This document shows positions 7,643 to 13,994 of a DNA stretch of 19,457 nucleotides, piece after piece. Source of the DNA: Acidimicrobiaceae bacterium (GTDB lineage: Bacteria > Actinomycetota > Acidimicrobiia > Acidimicrobiales > Bog-793); contig DAHUZG010000448.1 in the NCBI GenBank assembly GCA_027306715.1, positions 1-19,457 on the forward strand. The letters run 5' to 3'. The translations under genes were made by a program, and so were the position numbers. The notes beneath the pieces were generated by a model that was given only the letters and a program-made list of their open reading frames with translations, was not told the origin of the DNA and did no database searches. The number at the start of each line of letters is the position of its first letter. Within the stretch, counting starts at the first letter, position 1.

Positions 7643-7777
7643 GGGCGCTTCAACTTCGCCCATGGCGAGGGCTGGACGCTTTACCTCGAGCGCCTCATGG
7701 ACGAACTGGCCCACCTCGAGCGCCCGGAATGGCGGCTCGGCTCCCTCGCCGTTGTCGTCCCGGTGGCCGCAGGGTGA
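7643..7777 (+). pseudogene. Possible remnant: C-terminal tail of an SRPBCC/AHSA1-like gene
   Basis: Immediately after the channel stop, in the same frame, an open stretch of 44 codons runs to TGA at 7775-7777. It has no start codon of its own near its 5' end. Its third codon positions are almost all G or C, while the opposite-strand frame there is poor, so it looks like former + strand coding DNA. The translation contains HGEGWTLYLERLMDEL, which resembles the last helix of SRPBCC/AHSA1-type proteins. The 5' part of that gene is missing. The family suggestion rests on one short motif and is tentative. Confidence 0.3.
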
Positions 7778-8075
7778 TACCGGCGTCTTTCAAGGCGTGC
7801 CGGACCGTGCTTGCCGCCACGCCCAACCGCGCAGCCACCCAATCCGCCGACCGCCCCTCGGCGTGGAGCTGGGCGGCCCGATCCACCTCGTCGCCCTGGA
7901 GCGCCCGGCGATCCCGTTTCGGGACGCCGTGGCGCCGGACGTGGCCGAAAACCGTCGTCCGGTTCACCCGGAACGACCCCGCCAACTCCTCCACAGCGAC
8001 ACCCCGACGGTAGGCCGCAACCAGCTCGGCCACCTCGCCTGGTGCAAGGCGCCGCTGGACCGGGAGCGAGGCCAC
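7695..8075 (-). CDS. Helix-turn-helix protein resembling the C-terminus of serine recombinases (probably a remnant)
   Basis: From GTG 8075 the frame gives 126 aa. VQRRLAPGEVAELVAAYRRG is followed by VEELAGSFRVNRTTVFGHVRRHGV, a helix-turn-helix unit. A second unit follows: DEVDRAAQLHAEGRSADWVAARLGVAASTVRHALKDAGITLRP. This two-HTH layout is common after resolvase/invertase catalytic domains in actinobacteria and as stand-alone fragments. No catalytic domain is present. The frame is also open back to TTG 8216, but that part has no recognisable domain, has lower GC at third positions and starts inside a hairpin loop. The last 20 or so codons run into the opposite-strand gene remnant and have poor codon usage, so the native 3' end seems lost. 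It may be non-functional. Confidence 0.5.
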   Translation of the reverse strand: MASLPVQRRLAPGEVAELVAAYRRGVAVEELAGSFRVNRTTVFGHVRRHGVPKRDRRALQGDEVDRAAQLHAEGRSADWVAARLGVAASTVRHALKDAGITLRPPGRQRRGSRAAIPGARGGPVRP

Positions 8076-8187
8076 CAGGGGGTCGGTCGGGTGAACAGGC
8101 AGCTCGCCGGGCCCTGCCGTAGGACCGTCCCAAGGGCATGCAAGAAGAGCAAAGGGCCGTCTACCTGGGTAAACGCATTGCCACCGA

Positions 8188-8233
8188 CCGTCGAAGGTGG
8201 TCTCGTACTGTGACAAGATGAGACCACCGACGG
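8188..8233. terminator. Large inverted repeat downstream of vapC
   Basis: CCGTCG-AA-GGTGGTCTC (8188-8204) is complementary to GAGACCACCGACGG (8220-8233), with only the two-base AA bulge unpaired and a 15-base loop. It lies 43 bases beyond the vapC stop on the transcribed side, so it may terminate the vapBC transcript. There is no T-tract. It could instead be a recombination or operator site connected with the adjacent recombinase-type HTH gene. Confidence 0.55.
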
Positions 8234-8275
8234 AGTTCGCGACCGGATGCCGCTATTCGAACCCACCCACGATGG

Positions 8276-8689
8276 TCACGGCGACGGGACCGTTTCAAAC
8301 CGCTGCCGTCCTCGGAACCGGTAGATCTGAAAGTCGGCGTCGAGGGTGAAGATCCTCCGGTCTCCCCGCTCTTCTGCCAGCGCGACGAGGGTGGCGTCCG
8401 CGAGGTCCATCGGTCGATCCGCGTAGTGGTCCATCAAGAGGGCACTTCGGTCTACCGCAGACGGAGAGAGGTCGACAACGACGAGGAGGTCGGTCCGCAC
8501 CAGGCGCCAGAGCGCTTGTTGGGCTCGGATTCCACCAGCCCGAGCCAGCAGGTACATCGCTTCGGTGAACGCCGGCCACGTCGCGACGAGGGGGATCGTC
8601 AGTTGATTGAGGGCATCGACGCACGAAGCGTGGTCGGCTTCGTCGGCGTCGATGATGGCGATCAGCGGGCCGGCGTCAGTGAGCGTCAC
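8276..8689 (-). CDS. vapC: VapC-family PIN-domain ribonuclease toxin
   Basis: This 137-aa PIN-domain protein shows the acidic metal-binding residues expected for VapC toxins: Asp5 in TLTDAGPLIAIID, Glu43 in AFTEAMYLL, Asp98 in PMDLADATLVALAEE, and Asp117/119 in FTLDADF. VapC toxins are Mg-dependent endoribonucleases that usually cut tRNA or rRNA and stop translation when the antitoxin is degraded. The start overlaps the vapB 3' end by 4 bases (8686-8689), the typical vapBC arrangement. The catalytic acidic set looks intact, so the toxin is probably active. The RNA target cannot be read from the sequence. Confidence 0.92.
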   Translation of the reverse strand: MTLTDAGPLIAIIDADEADHASCVDALNQLTIPLVATWPAFTEAMYLLARAGGIRAQQALWRLVRTDLLVVVDLSPSAVDRSALLMDHYADRPMDLADATLVALAEERGDRRIFTLDADFQIYRFRGRQRFETVPSP

Positions 8690-8931
8690 CGCCCGCTGCG
8701 GTCTGACGCCAGCGACTCCGTGAACGCGGCGCCGGTCCGGCGTGCCCGACCGCCGCCGCCGTGGACCACGCCCGCAACATCGGCGAACCGCTCGCTCGGA
8801 CTGCCCGCCAACGTCTCCTCGGCTCGCTCAGCGGCCGCTCGACGAAGGAATTCTGAGACAGATTCACCCTTGGCCGCTGCCGCACGACGAACCTTTTCAT
8901 CGAGGTCGGGATCGAGTCTCAGGCTTCGCAT
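8686..8931 (-). CDS. vapB: VapB-type ribbon-helix-helix antitoxin
   Basis: This 81-aa protein begins MRSLRLDPDLDEKV, a ribbon-helix-helix strand. Helices RRAAAAKGESVSEFLRRAAAERAEETL (about 15-41) follow. The C-terminal half is small, Gly/Arg-rich and probably disordered until it binds the toxin (about 42-81, ending in FTESLASDRSGR). It neutralises VapC and, with VapC, represses the shared promoter. The ATG at 8931 lies 6 bases from a -10-like element embedded in an inverted repeat, so the mRNA is probably leaderless and autoregulated. It lies directly upstream of vapC with a 4-base overlap. Confidence 0.9.
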   Translation of the reverse strand: MRSLRLDPDLDEKVRRAAAAKGESVSEFLRRAAAERAEETLAGSPSERFADVAGVVHGGGGRARRTGAAFTESLASDRSGR

Positions 8932-8937
8932 GCACTA

Positions 8938-8971
8938 AGTGTATCACGGATGTACACCGCTGTGATACACT
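8938..8971 (-). promoter_or_regulatory. vapBC promoter and palindromic operator
   Basis: A perfect 10-bp inverted repeat, AGTGTATCAC (8938-8947) and GTGATACACT (8962-8971), separated by 14 bases, lies just upstream of vapB. On the - strand the repeat half nearest the gene contains TACACT (8943-8938), a TANNNT -10 that ends 6 bases before the ATG. Repressor bound here would cover the -10. This is the usual layout for RHH antitoxin autoregulation. Confidence 0.8.
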
Positions 8972-9330
8972 CGGTGTGTCTCGGGTGCACCCCTCCGATG
9001 CTCGACTTGAGCTGCCGTAGGCGTTCCTGCACGTCATCGAGGTTCGAATACGAGTGCCTGCGGCCCACCGCAATTCTCCAAGAGTCGGCCGGAGCCACCT
9101 CCCTTCGGCCCAACAAGGATCTCATCGGCTACCTCGAGAAGGGCCAAAAGCCCCCCGTTCGGCCCACCCTCAGAGAAGCGATAGCCGTCACAGGCCTGCC
9201 GCCTACAGGTCGCTTCGGACCGAGCGAAGGGTTCGGGACGGTTCTCTGCTCTACGTCGCTCGCCGCTGCCGCCTGTGACCGCGGCTCGTGGCGGGCAGGG
9301 GCATGTGCCACGGTTCCGGCGGGGCGGCGG
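8972..9330. other. Intergenic region between the vapBC operator and aqpZ, no recognised gene
   Basis: This 359-base stretch is lower in GC than its neighbours, at least up to about 9130. No open frame in it has a recognisable domain or the local codon bias. It contains GGTTCGAATA at 9041-9050, which is the inverse of TATTCGAACC at 8254-8263 on the other side of vapBC. A weak stem CTTCG/CGAAG occurs near 9212-9228 and might help end the aqpZ transcript, but it is not convincing. Confidence 0.5.
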
Positions 9331-10080
9331 TCAGCGGGCCTGCTCCTCGGGCGCCGGCGCCACGGACGCCTCTTCTTCGCCTTTGGGGTAGAGGAGCTGG
9401 TAGACGAGCGCCGAGACGCTGCCTCCGACGAGCGGGGCGATGAGGAAGACCCACAGCTGGCTGAGGGCGCTGCCCCCGACGAAGAGGGCGGGGCCGAGGC
9501 TTCGGGCCGGGTTGACCGAGGTGCCGTCGATCGGGATCCCGACGAGGTGCACGAGCGTGAGGGCGAGGCCGATGACGAGACCTGCGACCGTGGCGTTGCC
9601 CGCCCGTCTCGTCACAGCCAGGATCACGAAGACGAACACGAAGGTGAGGACCACCTCGGCGACGAAGGCGCCCGCCGCGTTGGCGCCGATCATGGAGGCC
9701 TTTCCGTAGCCGTCGGCGCCGAGGCCCATGCTCGCGTGGTAGCTCGAGGTGGTGCGCACGATGCCGTAGAGCCCGGCCGCCCCGGCGATGCCCCCGACGA
9801 GCTGGGCGGCCCAGTAGCCGAGCGCGTCGGCGAGGCTGATCCGGCGGGCGGCGAGGAAGCCGATCGTGACCGCCGGGTTGATGTGGCAGCCCGAGATCGG
9901 CCCGATCCCGTAGACCAAGACGAGCAGCACCAGGCCGAAGACCAGCGCGGTGGCGACGACGCCCGCCGAGGGGCTCGTCCCGGTGATCTTGAACCCGAAG
10001 CTGAGCGTCGCGGCCCCGGCACCGAAGAACACCAGCAGCGCCGTGCCGAGCCCTTCTGCGAACAGCGCCCGTGCCTTCAT
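9331..10080 (-). CDS. aqpZ: Aquaporin Z-type water channel
   Basis: This 249-aa, six-helix MIP family protein has two NPA motifs, HINPAVTIGF (NPA 68-70) and SVNPARSLGPAL (NPA 190-192). The selectivity-filter residues match E. coli AqpZ: Phe48 in helix 2, His178 in LVHLVGIP, Thr187 and Arg193. A water-selective aquaporin is therefore more likely than a glycerol facilitator. The ATG at 10080 is chosen because the strong Shine-Dalgarno AGGAAGGAGG (10095-10086) precedes it by 5 bases and MKARALFAEGLGTALLVFFGAG is the usual N-terminus. The upstream in-frame ATG at 10212 would add an unrelated stretch. The C-terminal 20 residues are Glu-rich and cytosolic. The gene follows argG on the same strand after a structured leader. 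Confidence 0.94.
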   Translation of the reverse strand: MKARALFAEGLGTALLVFFGAGAATLSFGFKITGTSPSAGVVATALVFGLVLLVLVYGIGPISGCHINPAVTIGFLAARRISLADALGYWAAQLVGGIAGAAGLYGIVRTTSSYHASMGLGADGYGKASMIGANAAGAFVAEVVLTFVFVFVILAVTRRAGNATVAGLVIGLALTLVHLVGIPIDGTSVNPARSLGPALFVGGSALSQLWVFLIAPLVGGSVSALVYQLLYPKGEEEASVAPAPEEQAR

Positions 10081-10085
10081 TTGCG

Positions 10086-10170
10086 CCTCCTTCCTGCGAC
10101 TCCGCTCGCGAAGCGCGAGCTGGGAACATGCTCCCAGATCCGACGAGCGCCGCAGGTGATCTTGCGGCGC
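10086..10170 (-). promoter_or_regulatory. Structured aqpZ leader: three consecutive hairpins followed by a strong ribosome-binding site
   Basis: Read on the - strand, the order starts with GCGCCGCA/TGCGGCGC (10170-10147, 8-bp stem, 8-base loop). Next is TGGGAGCATGTTCCCA (10136-10121, near-perfect palindrome). The third is GCTCGCG/CGCGAGC (10120-10104, 7-bp stem, 3-base loop). The AGGAAGGAGG ribosome-binding site at 10095-10086 follows. The first hairpin could end argG transcription. The series could also be a regulatory leader or an operator (the palindrome). No known riboswitch class was recognised. Confidence 0.5.
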
Positions 10171-10414
10171 CAGCGAGTCAGCCGACGCGACCCCATGGGC
10201 CCGGCAGATCACGTCCCGGAGCGGTGGAGCCTCGCCTCGACGCCGCCGGCTGCCTCGCGGCGGCGATCCTCACCAGCGCAGGCCGGGCGCCTGGTGTGAC
10301 TGACCACCTCGGTGCGATCGGGACGAACGGCGGCGGTGCGGTGCGCAGTGGTGTCGGTCGGGTCCGGCCGGTGGGCGGGAGAGCCGGCGAGCGTGCCGCC
10401 GGGCGGCGAGCGCC
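10171..10414. other. argG-aqpZ intergenic region, nothing recognised
   Basis: These 244 bases between the argG stop and the aqpZ leader contain no open frame with a known domain. No clear promoter was found, although an aqpZ promoter is expected here if the gene is not co-transcribed with argG. Confidence 0.4.
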
Positions 10415-11833
10415 TCAGTCGACACCGGTGTCGAGGGCGGCCCGGTCGAGTGCCGCCCCGACGTCGTCGCCCGGCTCGGGATTGGTCGAGATCGCCGCCG
10501 CGCCGCCCGGGCGCAGCTCGCCGACGAGGCCGGCGTCGCCGCCGGCGAGCGTGCCGAGCCGGGCGTACAGCTCCAGCTTGGCGCGGGTGTCGGCGATGTC
10601 GAGGTTGCGCATCGTCAGCTGGCCGATCCTGTCCGTCGGGCCGAAGGCGCCCTCCTCGGTGCGCTCCATCGAGAGCTTGTCAGGGTGATACGAGAGGGCA
10701 GGACCGCTGGTTCGCAGGATGGAGTAGTCCTCGCCGCGGCGCAGCCGCAGGGTCACCTCGCCGCTGACCACCGGTGCGAGCCAGCGCAACAGCGCCTCGC
10801 GCAGCATCATCGCCTGCGGGTCGAACCAGCGGCCCTCGTACAGCAGCCGTCCGAGGCGGCGTCCCTCGAGGTGGTAGCTGGCGAGCGTGTCCTCGTTGTG
10901 TATCGCGTTGACGAGCCGCTCGTAGGCGGTGAACAGCAAGGCCATCCCCGGCGCCTCGTAGATGCCCCGTGACTTCGCCTCGATGATGCGGTTCTCGATC
11001 TGGTCCGACATGCCGAGCCCGTGGCGGCCGCCGATCGCGTTCGCCTCGGCGAACAGCTCGACGACATCGTCGTAACGGCGACCGTCAATGCCGGTCGGGC
11101 GCCCGCCCTCGAAGACGAGGGTGACGTCCTCGGTGGCGATCGCCACCTCGGGATCCCAGTGGGCGACTCCCATGATCGGCTCGACGATCTCGAGCGAGCG
11201 GTCGAGATGCTCCAGCACCTTGGCCTCGTGGGTGGCGCCGAGGATGTTGGCATCGGTCGAGTACGCTTTCTCGACACTGTCGCGGTAGGGCAGCCCATGG
11301 GCGTTCAGCCACTCGGACATCTCCGTGCGACCTCCGAGCTCGGCGACGAAGGCAGCATCGAGCCACGGCTTGTAGATGCGCAGCGCCGGATTGGTGAGCA
11401 GCCCGTAGCGGTAGAAACGCTCGATGTCGTTGCCCTTGAACGTCGAGCCGTCTCCCCAGATCGACACGCCGTCTTCCTGCATCGCCCGCACCAGCAACGT
11501 GCCGGCGACGGCTCGCCCGAGCGGGGTGGTGTTGAAGTAGGTCCTCCCGGCGGAACGGATGTGGAACGCCCCGCAGGCGATTGCCACGAGGCCCTCCTCG
11601 ACGAGCTGGCGGCGGCAGTCGACGAGGCGCGCCTGCTCGGCTCCGTAGTCGAGGGCACGTCCGGGGACCGACGCGATGTCGGGCTCGTCGGGCTGGCCGA
11701 GATCGGCCGTATAGGCGCAGGGGATCGCTCCGTGATGGCGCATCCAGGCCACTGCCACGGAGGTGTCGAGACCGCCGGAGAAAGCGATGCCGACGCGCTC
11801 GCCGACCGGGAGAGAGCTGAGGACCTTGGACAC
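10415..11833 (-). CDS. argG: Argininosuccinate synthase (long, E. coli-like type)
   Basis: This 472-aa enzyme joins citrulline and aspartate with ATP to form argininosuccinate in arginine synthesis. The ATP-binding P-loop is AFSGGLDTS (17-25). It aligns along its length with the E. coli ArgG pattern: YTADLGQPDE, TYFNTTPLGRAV, EDGVSIWGDGSTFKGNDIERFYRYGLL, SVEKAYSTD, and IGGRHGLGMSDQIENRIIEA. This is the longer subtype rather than the roughly 400-aa form common in actinobacteria. GTG 11833 gives the family N-terminus (SKVLSSLPVGERVGIAF). A TAGCGT -10-like element ends 7 bases upstream. The frame stays open far upstream through the ABC ATPase gene, but that part is a shadow. No other arg genes are nearby. 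Confidence 0.95.
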   Translation of the reverse strand: MSKVLSSLPVGERVGIAFSGGLDTSVAVAWMRHHGAIPCAYTADLGQPDEPDIASVPGRALDYGAEQARLVDCRRQLVEEGLVAIACGAFHIRSAGRTYFNTTPLGRAVAGTLLVRAMQEDGVSIWGDGSTFKGNDIERFYRYGLLTNPALRIYKPWLDAAFVAELGGRTEMSEWLNAHGLPYRDSVEKAYSTDANILGATHEAKVLEHLDRSLEIVEPIMGVAHWDPEVAIATEDVTLVFEGGRPTGIDGRRYDDVVELFAEANAIGGRHGLGMSDQIENRIIEAKSRGIYEAPGMALLFTAYERLVNAIHNEDTLASYHLEGRRLGRLLYEGRWFDPQAMMLREALLRWLAPVVSGEVTLRLRRGEDYSILRTSGPALSYHPDKLSMERTEEGAFGPTDRIGQLTMRNLDIADTRAKLELYARLGTLAGGDAGLVGELRPGGAAAISTNPEPGDDVGAALDRAALDTGVD

Positions 11834-11840
11834 GGACCCC

Positions 11841-11846
11841 ACGCTA
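11841..11846 (-). promoter_or_regulatory. Probable -10 element of a leaderless argG promoter
   Basis: On the - strand TAGCGT is followed by seven bases and then the GTG start at 11833. No Shine-Dalgarno is seen before that GTG. The spacing suggests that the transcript starts at the start codon. Confidence 0.45.
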
Positions 11847-11880
11847 ACGGGCGCCCCGAGCCGGGAGGGGAGGAGCGGCG

Positions 11881-12711
11881 CTAGCTGCCCGGGAACCGCT
11901 CGCCTGCTCCGCTGGTGCTCTGGCCGGGCTCGGCATGGAGCAACGCGGTCAGCTGCTCCTCGAGCGCCGAGAGCGGCGCCGAGCGCGCCGCCTCGCGCCG
12001 GCGCGGCCGCGGCAGGTCGATCTCGAGCCGGCCGACGAGCCGGGCGGGTCGCGGCGAGAGCACGTACACGGTGTCGGCGAGGTAGACCGCCTCGCGGATG
12101 TCGTGGGTGACGAGCAGCACCGTCCAGCCGAACTGGCCCCACATCTGCTCGAGCCAGACCTGCATGTCGGAGCGGGTGAGCGAGTCGAGCGCGCCGAACG
12201 GCTCGTCGAGCAGCAGCACGGCACAGTCCTGGACGACGGTGCGCAACAAGGCGGCTCGCTGGCGCATCCCGCCCGAGAGCTGGAACGGGTAGGCGCGCTC
12301 GAACCCGGCGAGGCCGAACCGCTCGACGAGCGGCTCCACTCGCAGCCGGGCCTCGCGCCGGCGCATCCCGCGCACTTCGAGGCCGAGCGTGGCGTTGTCG
12401 ATCACGCTTCGCCAGGGGAAGAGCAGGTCCTTCTGGGGCATGTACCCCGCATGGCCGGTCTTGCCGGCCGTCGTGGCGCCATCGACGAGCGCCTCGCCGC
12501 CCGTCGGCAGCTCGAGCCCGGCGGCGATGTCGAGCAGAGTCGACTTGCCGCAGCCGCTCGGTCCGATAAGGGCGGCGAACTCCCCGTGCTGGAGGGCGAT
12601 CGAGATTCCGTCGAGGACCTCCAAGGCCCCCCCGGCAGCCGGGTAGTGCTTGCTCAGCTGACGCAGCTCGAGGCGGGGGAGCCGCGTCACGCACTTGACC
12701 TTATCGAGCAT
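11881..12711 (-). CDS. ABC transporter ATP-binding protein (ThiZ/TauB/SsuB-like)
   Basis: This 276-aa nucleotide-binding subunit shows Walker A GPSGCGKST (50-58), Q-loop MPQKDLLFPW (Gln93), signature LSGGMRQR (145-152), Walker B VLLLDEPFGALD (165-176) and switch His203 in VTHD. The PQKDLLFPW loop and the overall length place it in the nitrate/taurine/thiamine-precursor importer ATPase group. It is divergent from the riboswitch-controlled binding protein and permease, for which it is the likely motor. It has no riboswitch of its own. The ATG at 12711 lacks a ribosome-binding site. GTG 12690 (giving VTRLPRLELRQLSKHYP) has TAAGGT ending 7 bases upstream and may be the true leaderless start. It ends 47 bases before the argG start. 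Confidence 0.9.
   Translation of the reverse strand: MLDKVKCVTRLPRLELRQLSKHYPAAGGALEVLDGISIALQHGEFAALIGPSGCGKSTLLDIAAGLELPTGGEALVDGATTAGKTGHAGYMPQKDLLFPWRSVIDNATLGLEVRGMRRREARLRVEPLVERFGLAGFERAYPFQLSGGMRQRAALLRTVVQDCAVLLLDEPFGALDSLTRSDMQVWLEQMWGQFGWTVLLVTHDIREAVYLADTVYVLSPRPARLVGRLEIDLPRPRRREAARSAPLSALEEQLTALLHAEPGQSTSGAGERFPGS
12698..12703 (-). promoter_or_regulatory. Possible -10 element for a leaderless start of the ABC ATPase at 12690
   Basis: TAAGGT on the - strand is separated by seven bases from an in-frame GTG at 12690-12688. It lies inside the coding region if the ATG at 12711 is used, so it helps decide between the two starts. Confidence 0.35.
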
Positions 12712-12771
12712 GCAGCGAGGCCGGCAGCGACGCCGGCGGAGATCTCGCCGGTAGCCACGGGCGGCCGGCTG

Positions 12772-12777
12772 TATACT
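12772..12777 (+). promoter_or_regulatory. -10 promoter element for the thiamine-transport operon
   Basis: TATACT is a near-consensus -10 in an otherwise GC-rich stretch. It would place the transcription start around 12784, at the 5' edge of the TPP riboswitch. No clear -35 hexamer is seen. Confidence 0.65.
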
Positions 12778-12784
12778 TCGACGC

Positions 12785-12869
12785 AGTGACGCAGGGTGCG
12801 CGGCCTTCGGCCGGGCTGAGAGAGACCTGTCGAACCTGATCTAGTTCGCACTAGCGGAGGGACTGTCAC
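12785..12869 (+). promoter_or_regulatory. TPP riboswitch (THI box)
   Basis: The conserved THI-box blocks appear in order: GGGTGC, GGCTGAGAG, ACC, GAACCTGATCTAG, a CTAG/CTAG stem, and AGCGGAGGGA. The closing helix can form from GTGAC (12786-12790) and GTCAC (12865-12869). The GGAGG within the last conserved block (12856-12860) also serves as the ribosome-binding site of the next gene. The ATG at 12870 directly follows the closing helix. Thiamine pyrophosphate binding should therefore hide the ribosome-binding site, giving translational repression. No separate terminator hairpin is seen. Confidence 0.95.
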
Positions 12870-13994
12870 ATGGCTCTGTGGACCGCCTCACGTCGGCGCG
12901 GCCGTTCGGCTGCCGTTCTCGGATCGCTGCTGCTGCTGCTCGCCGGCGCCGCCCTCGGTGCGGCGCGGCCCGAAGCGGCGGCCTCGAGCTCGATCTCGGC
13001 GGCGGCGGGCCTGAGGTCGGCGACGCCGGCGAGGTTGACCCCGGTCACGCTCGCTCTCGACTGGACCCCGAACACCGACCACACCGGCTTCTACGTCGCC
13101 CAGTCACTCGGCTACTACCGCCGTGCCGGCATCGATCTGCGCATCATCCCCTTCACGACGACCTCGCCGGACGAGCTCGTGGCGGCCGGCAAGGCAGAGT
13201 TCGGCATCTCCTTCGAGTCCGAGGTGGCGATCGACGAGACCGAGGGACTGCCTGTCGAGTCGGTGATGGCGATCCTCCAGCACATGGCGAGCGTCGTCGG
13301 CTTCCGGAAGGGCTCGGGGATCACGCGGCCACGCGACCTCGTCGGCAAGACCTTTGCCTGGGACGGGGGCACCGACGAGATCGCCTCGATCGAGTACCTC
13401 ATCGACCAGGACGGCGGCAAGGGCACGCTGCCGAACGGGAAGCCGAACTTCAAAGTCGTCGACCTCAACACCTCTGCCTACGCCGCCGTCTACGACGGCC
13501 GCGCCGACTTCGATTTCCCGCTCGTCACCTGGGAGGTGATCCCGGCCCGGTTGGCCGGCGAGCCGATGAGCTACTTCGACCTGCAGAAGTGGCACTTCCC
13601 GGACCGCTACGAGGTCGTGATGATCTCCAACCGCGGCTTCCTCGCCAGTCACGGCTCCCTCGCCACCCGCTTCGTGCAGGCGTCGGCGGCCGGCTTCACC
13701 TACGCGGCTCGTCATCCCGATGCCGCTGCCAAGATCCTCATCGACGACAATCCCGGCGTCTTCAGCGTCCCGAAGCTCGTCTACGACAGCGCCGAGCTGA
13801 TGGCGAGGTCGTACTGGCTGGACGCGTCCGGCCACTTCGGCACCCAGACGTACTCCCGCTGGGCCGGCTACGTGCGGTTCGCCGCTTCGGCAGGCATCCT
13901 GGTCAACTCGAGCGGCAAGGTCGTGCGCACGATGCCGAAGAACCTGTCGGGCTGGTACACCAACGCCTACCTCGACGGGACCGCCCGACGGTGA
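12870..13994 (+). CDS. thiY: ABC transporter substrate-binding protein, NMT1/THI5-like (thiamine pyrimidine precursor)
   Basis: This 374-aa protein has a signal sequence (RRRGR at 8-12, hydrophobic 14-31) without a lipobox cysteine, so it is exported. The mature part starts near residue 50 with TLALDWTPNTDHTGFYVAQSL (60-80), the hallmark of NMT1/THI5-like binding proteins. A GKTFAWDGGTDEI region and EVVMISNRGFLA are also present. Family members such as ThiY bind formylaminopyrimidine or hydroxymethylpyrimidine precursors of thiamine. The TPP riboswitch directly upstream strongly supports a thiamine-precursor role. The 3' end overlaps the permease gene (GTGA). How it is anchored at the membrane without a lipid attachment site is unclear. 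An uncleaved N-terminal helix is possible. Confidence 0.88.
   Translation: MALWTASRRRGRSAAVLGSLLLLLAGAALGAARPEAAASSSISAAAGLRSATPARLTPVTLALDWTPNTDHTGFYVAQSLGYYRRAGIDLRIIPFTTTSPDELVAAGKAEFGISFESEVAIDETEGLPVESVMAILQHMASVVGFRKGSGITRPRDLVGKTFAWDGGTDEIASIEYLIDQDGGKGTLPNGKPNFKVVDLNTSAYAAVYDGRADFDFPLVTWEVIPARLAGEPMSYFDLQKWHFPDRYEVVMISNRGFLASHGSLATRFVQASAAGFTYAARHPDAAAKILIDDNPGVFSVPKLVYDSAELMARSYWLDASGHFGTQTYSRWAGYVRFAASAGILVNSSGKVVRTMPKNLSGWYTNAYLDGTARR

Noticed and set aside
9041..9050. tRNA gene suggested by GGTTCGAAT
   Set aside because: The flanking bases do not form a T-stem, and no acceptor, D or anticodon arms are present. The same holds for the inverse copy at 8254-8263.
8919..9125. A 68-codon - strand frame upstream of vapB
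   Set aside because: It overlaps the vapBC operator and the vapB start, resembles no family I know, and lacks the local codon bias. It could be a remnant but cannot be supported.
8950..10299. A 449-codon + strand open frame opposite aqpZ
   Set aside because: It is the complement of the clear aquaporin gene, has a low-complexity Glu/Asp/Arg translation and no domain.
10415..12694. A 759-codon open frame running through argG and the ABC ATPase on the - strand
   Set aside because: Only the part after GTG 11833 is ArgG. The upstream part is an antisense-free shadow of the ATPase in another frame, caused by the scarcity of stop codons in GC-rich DNA.
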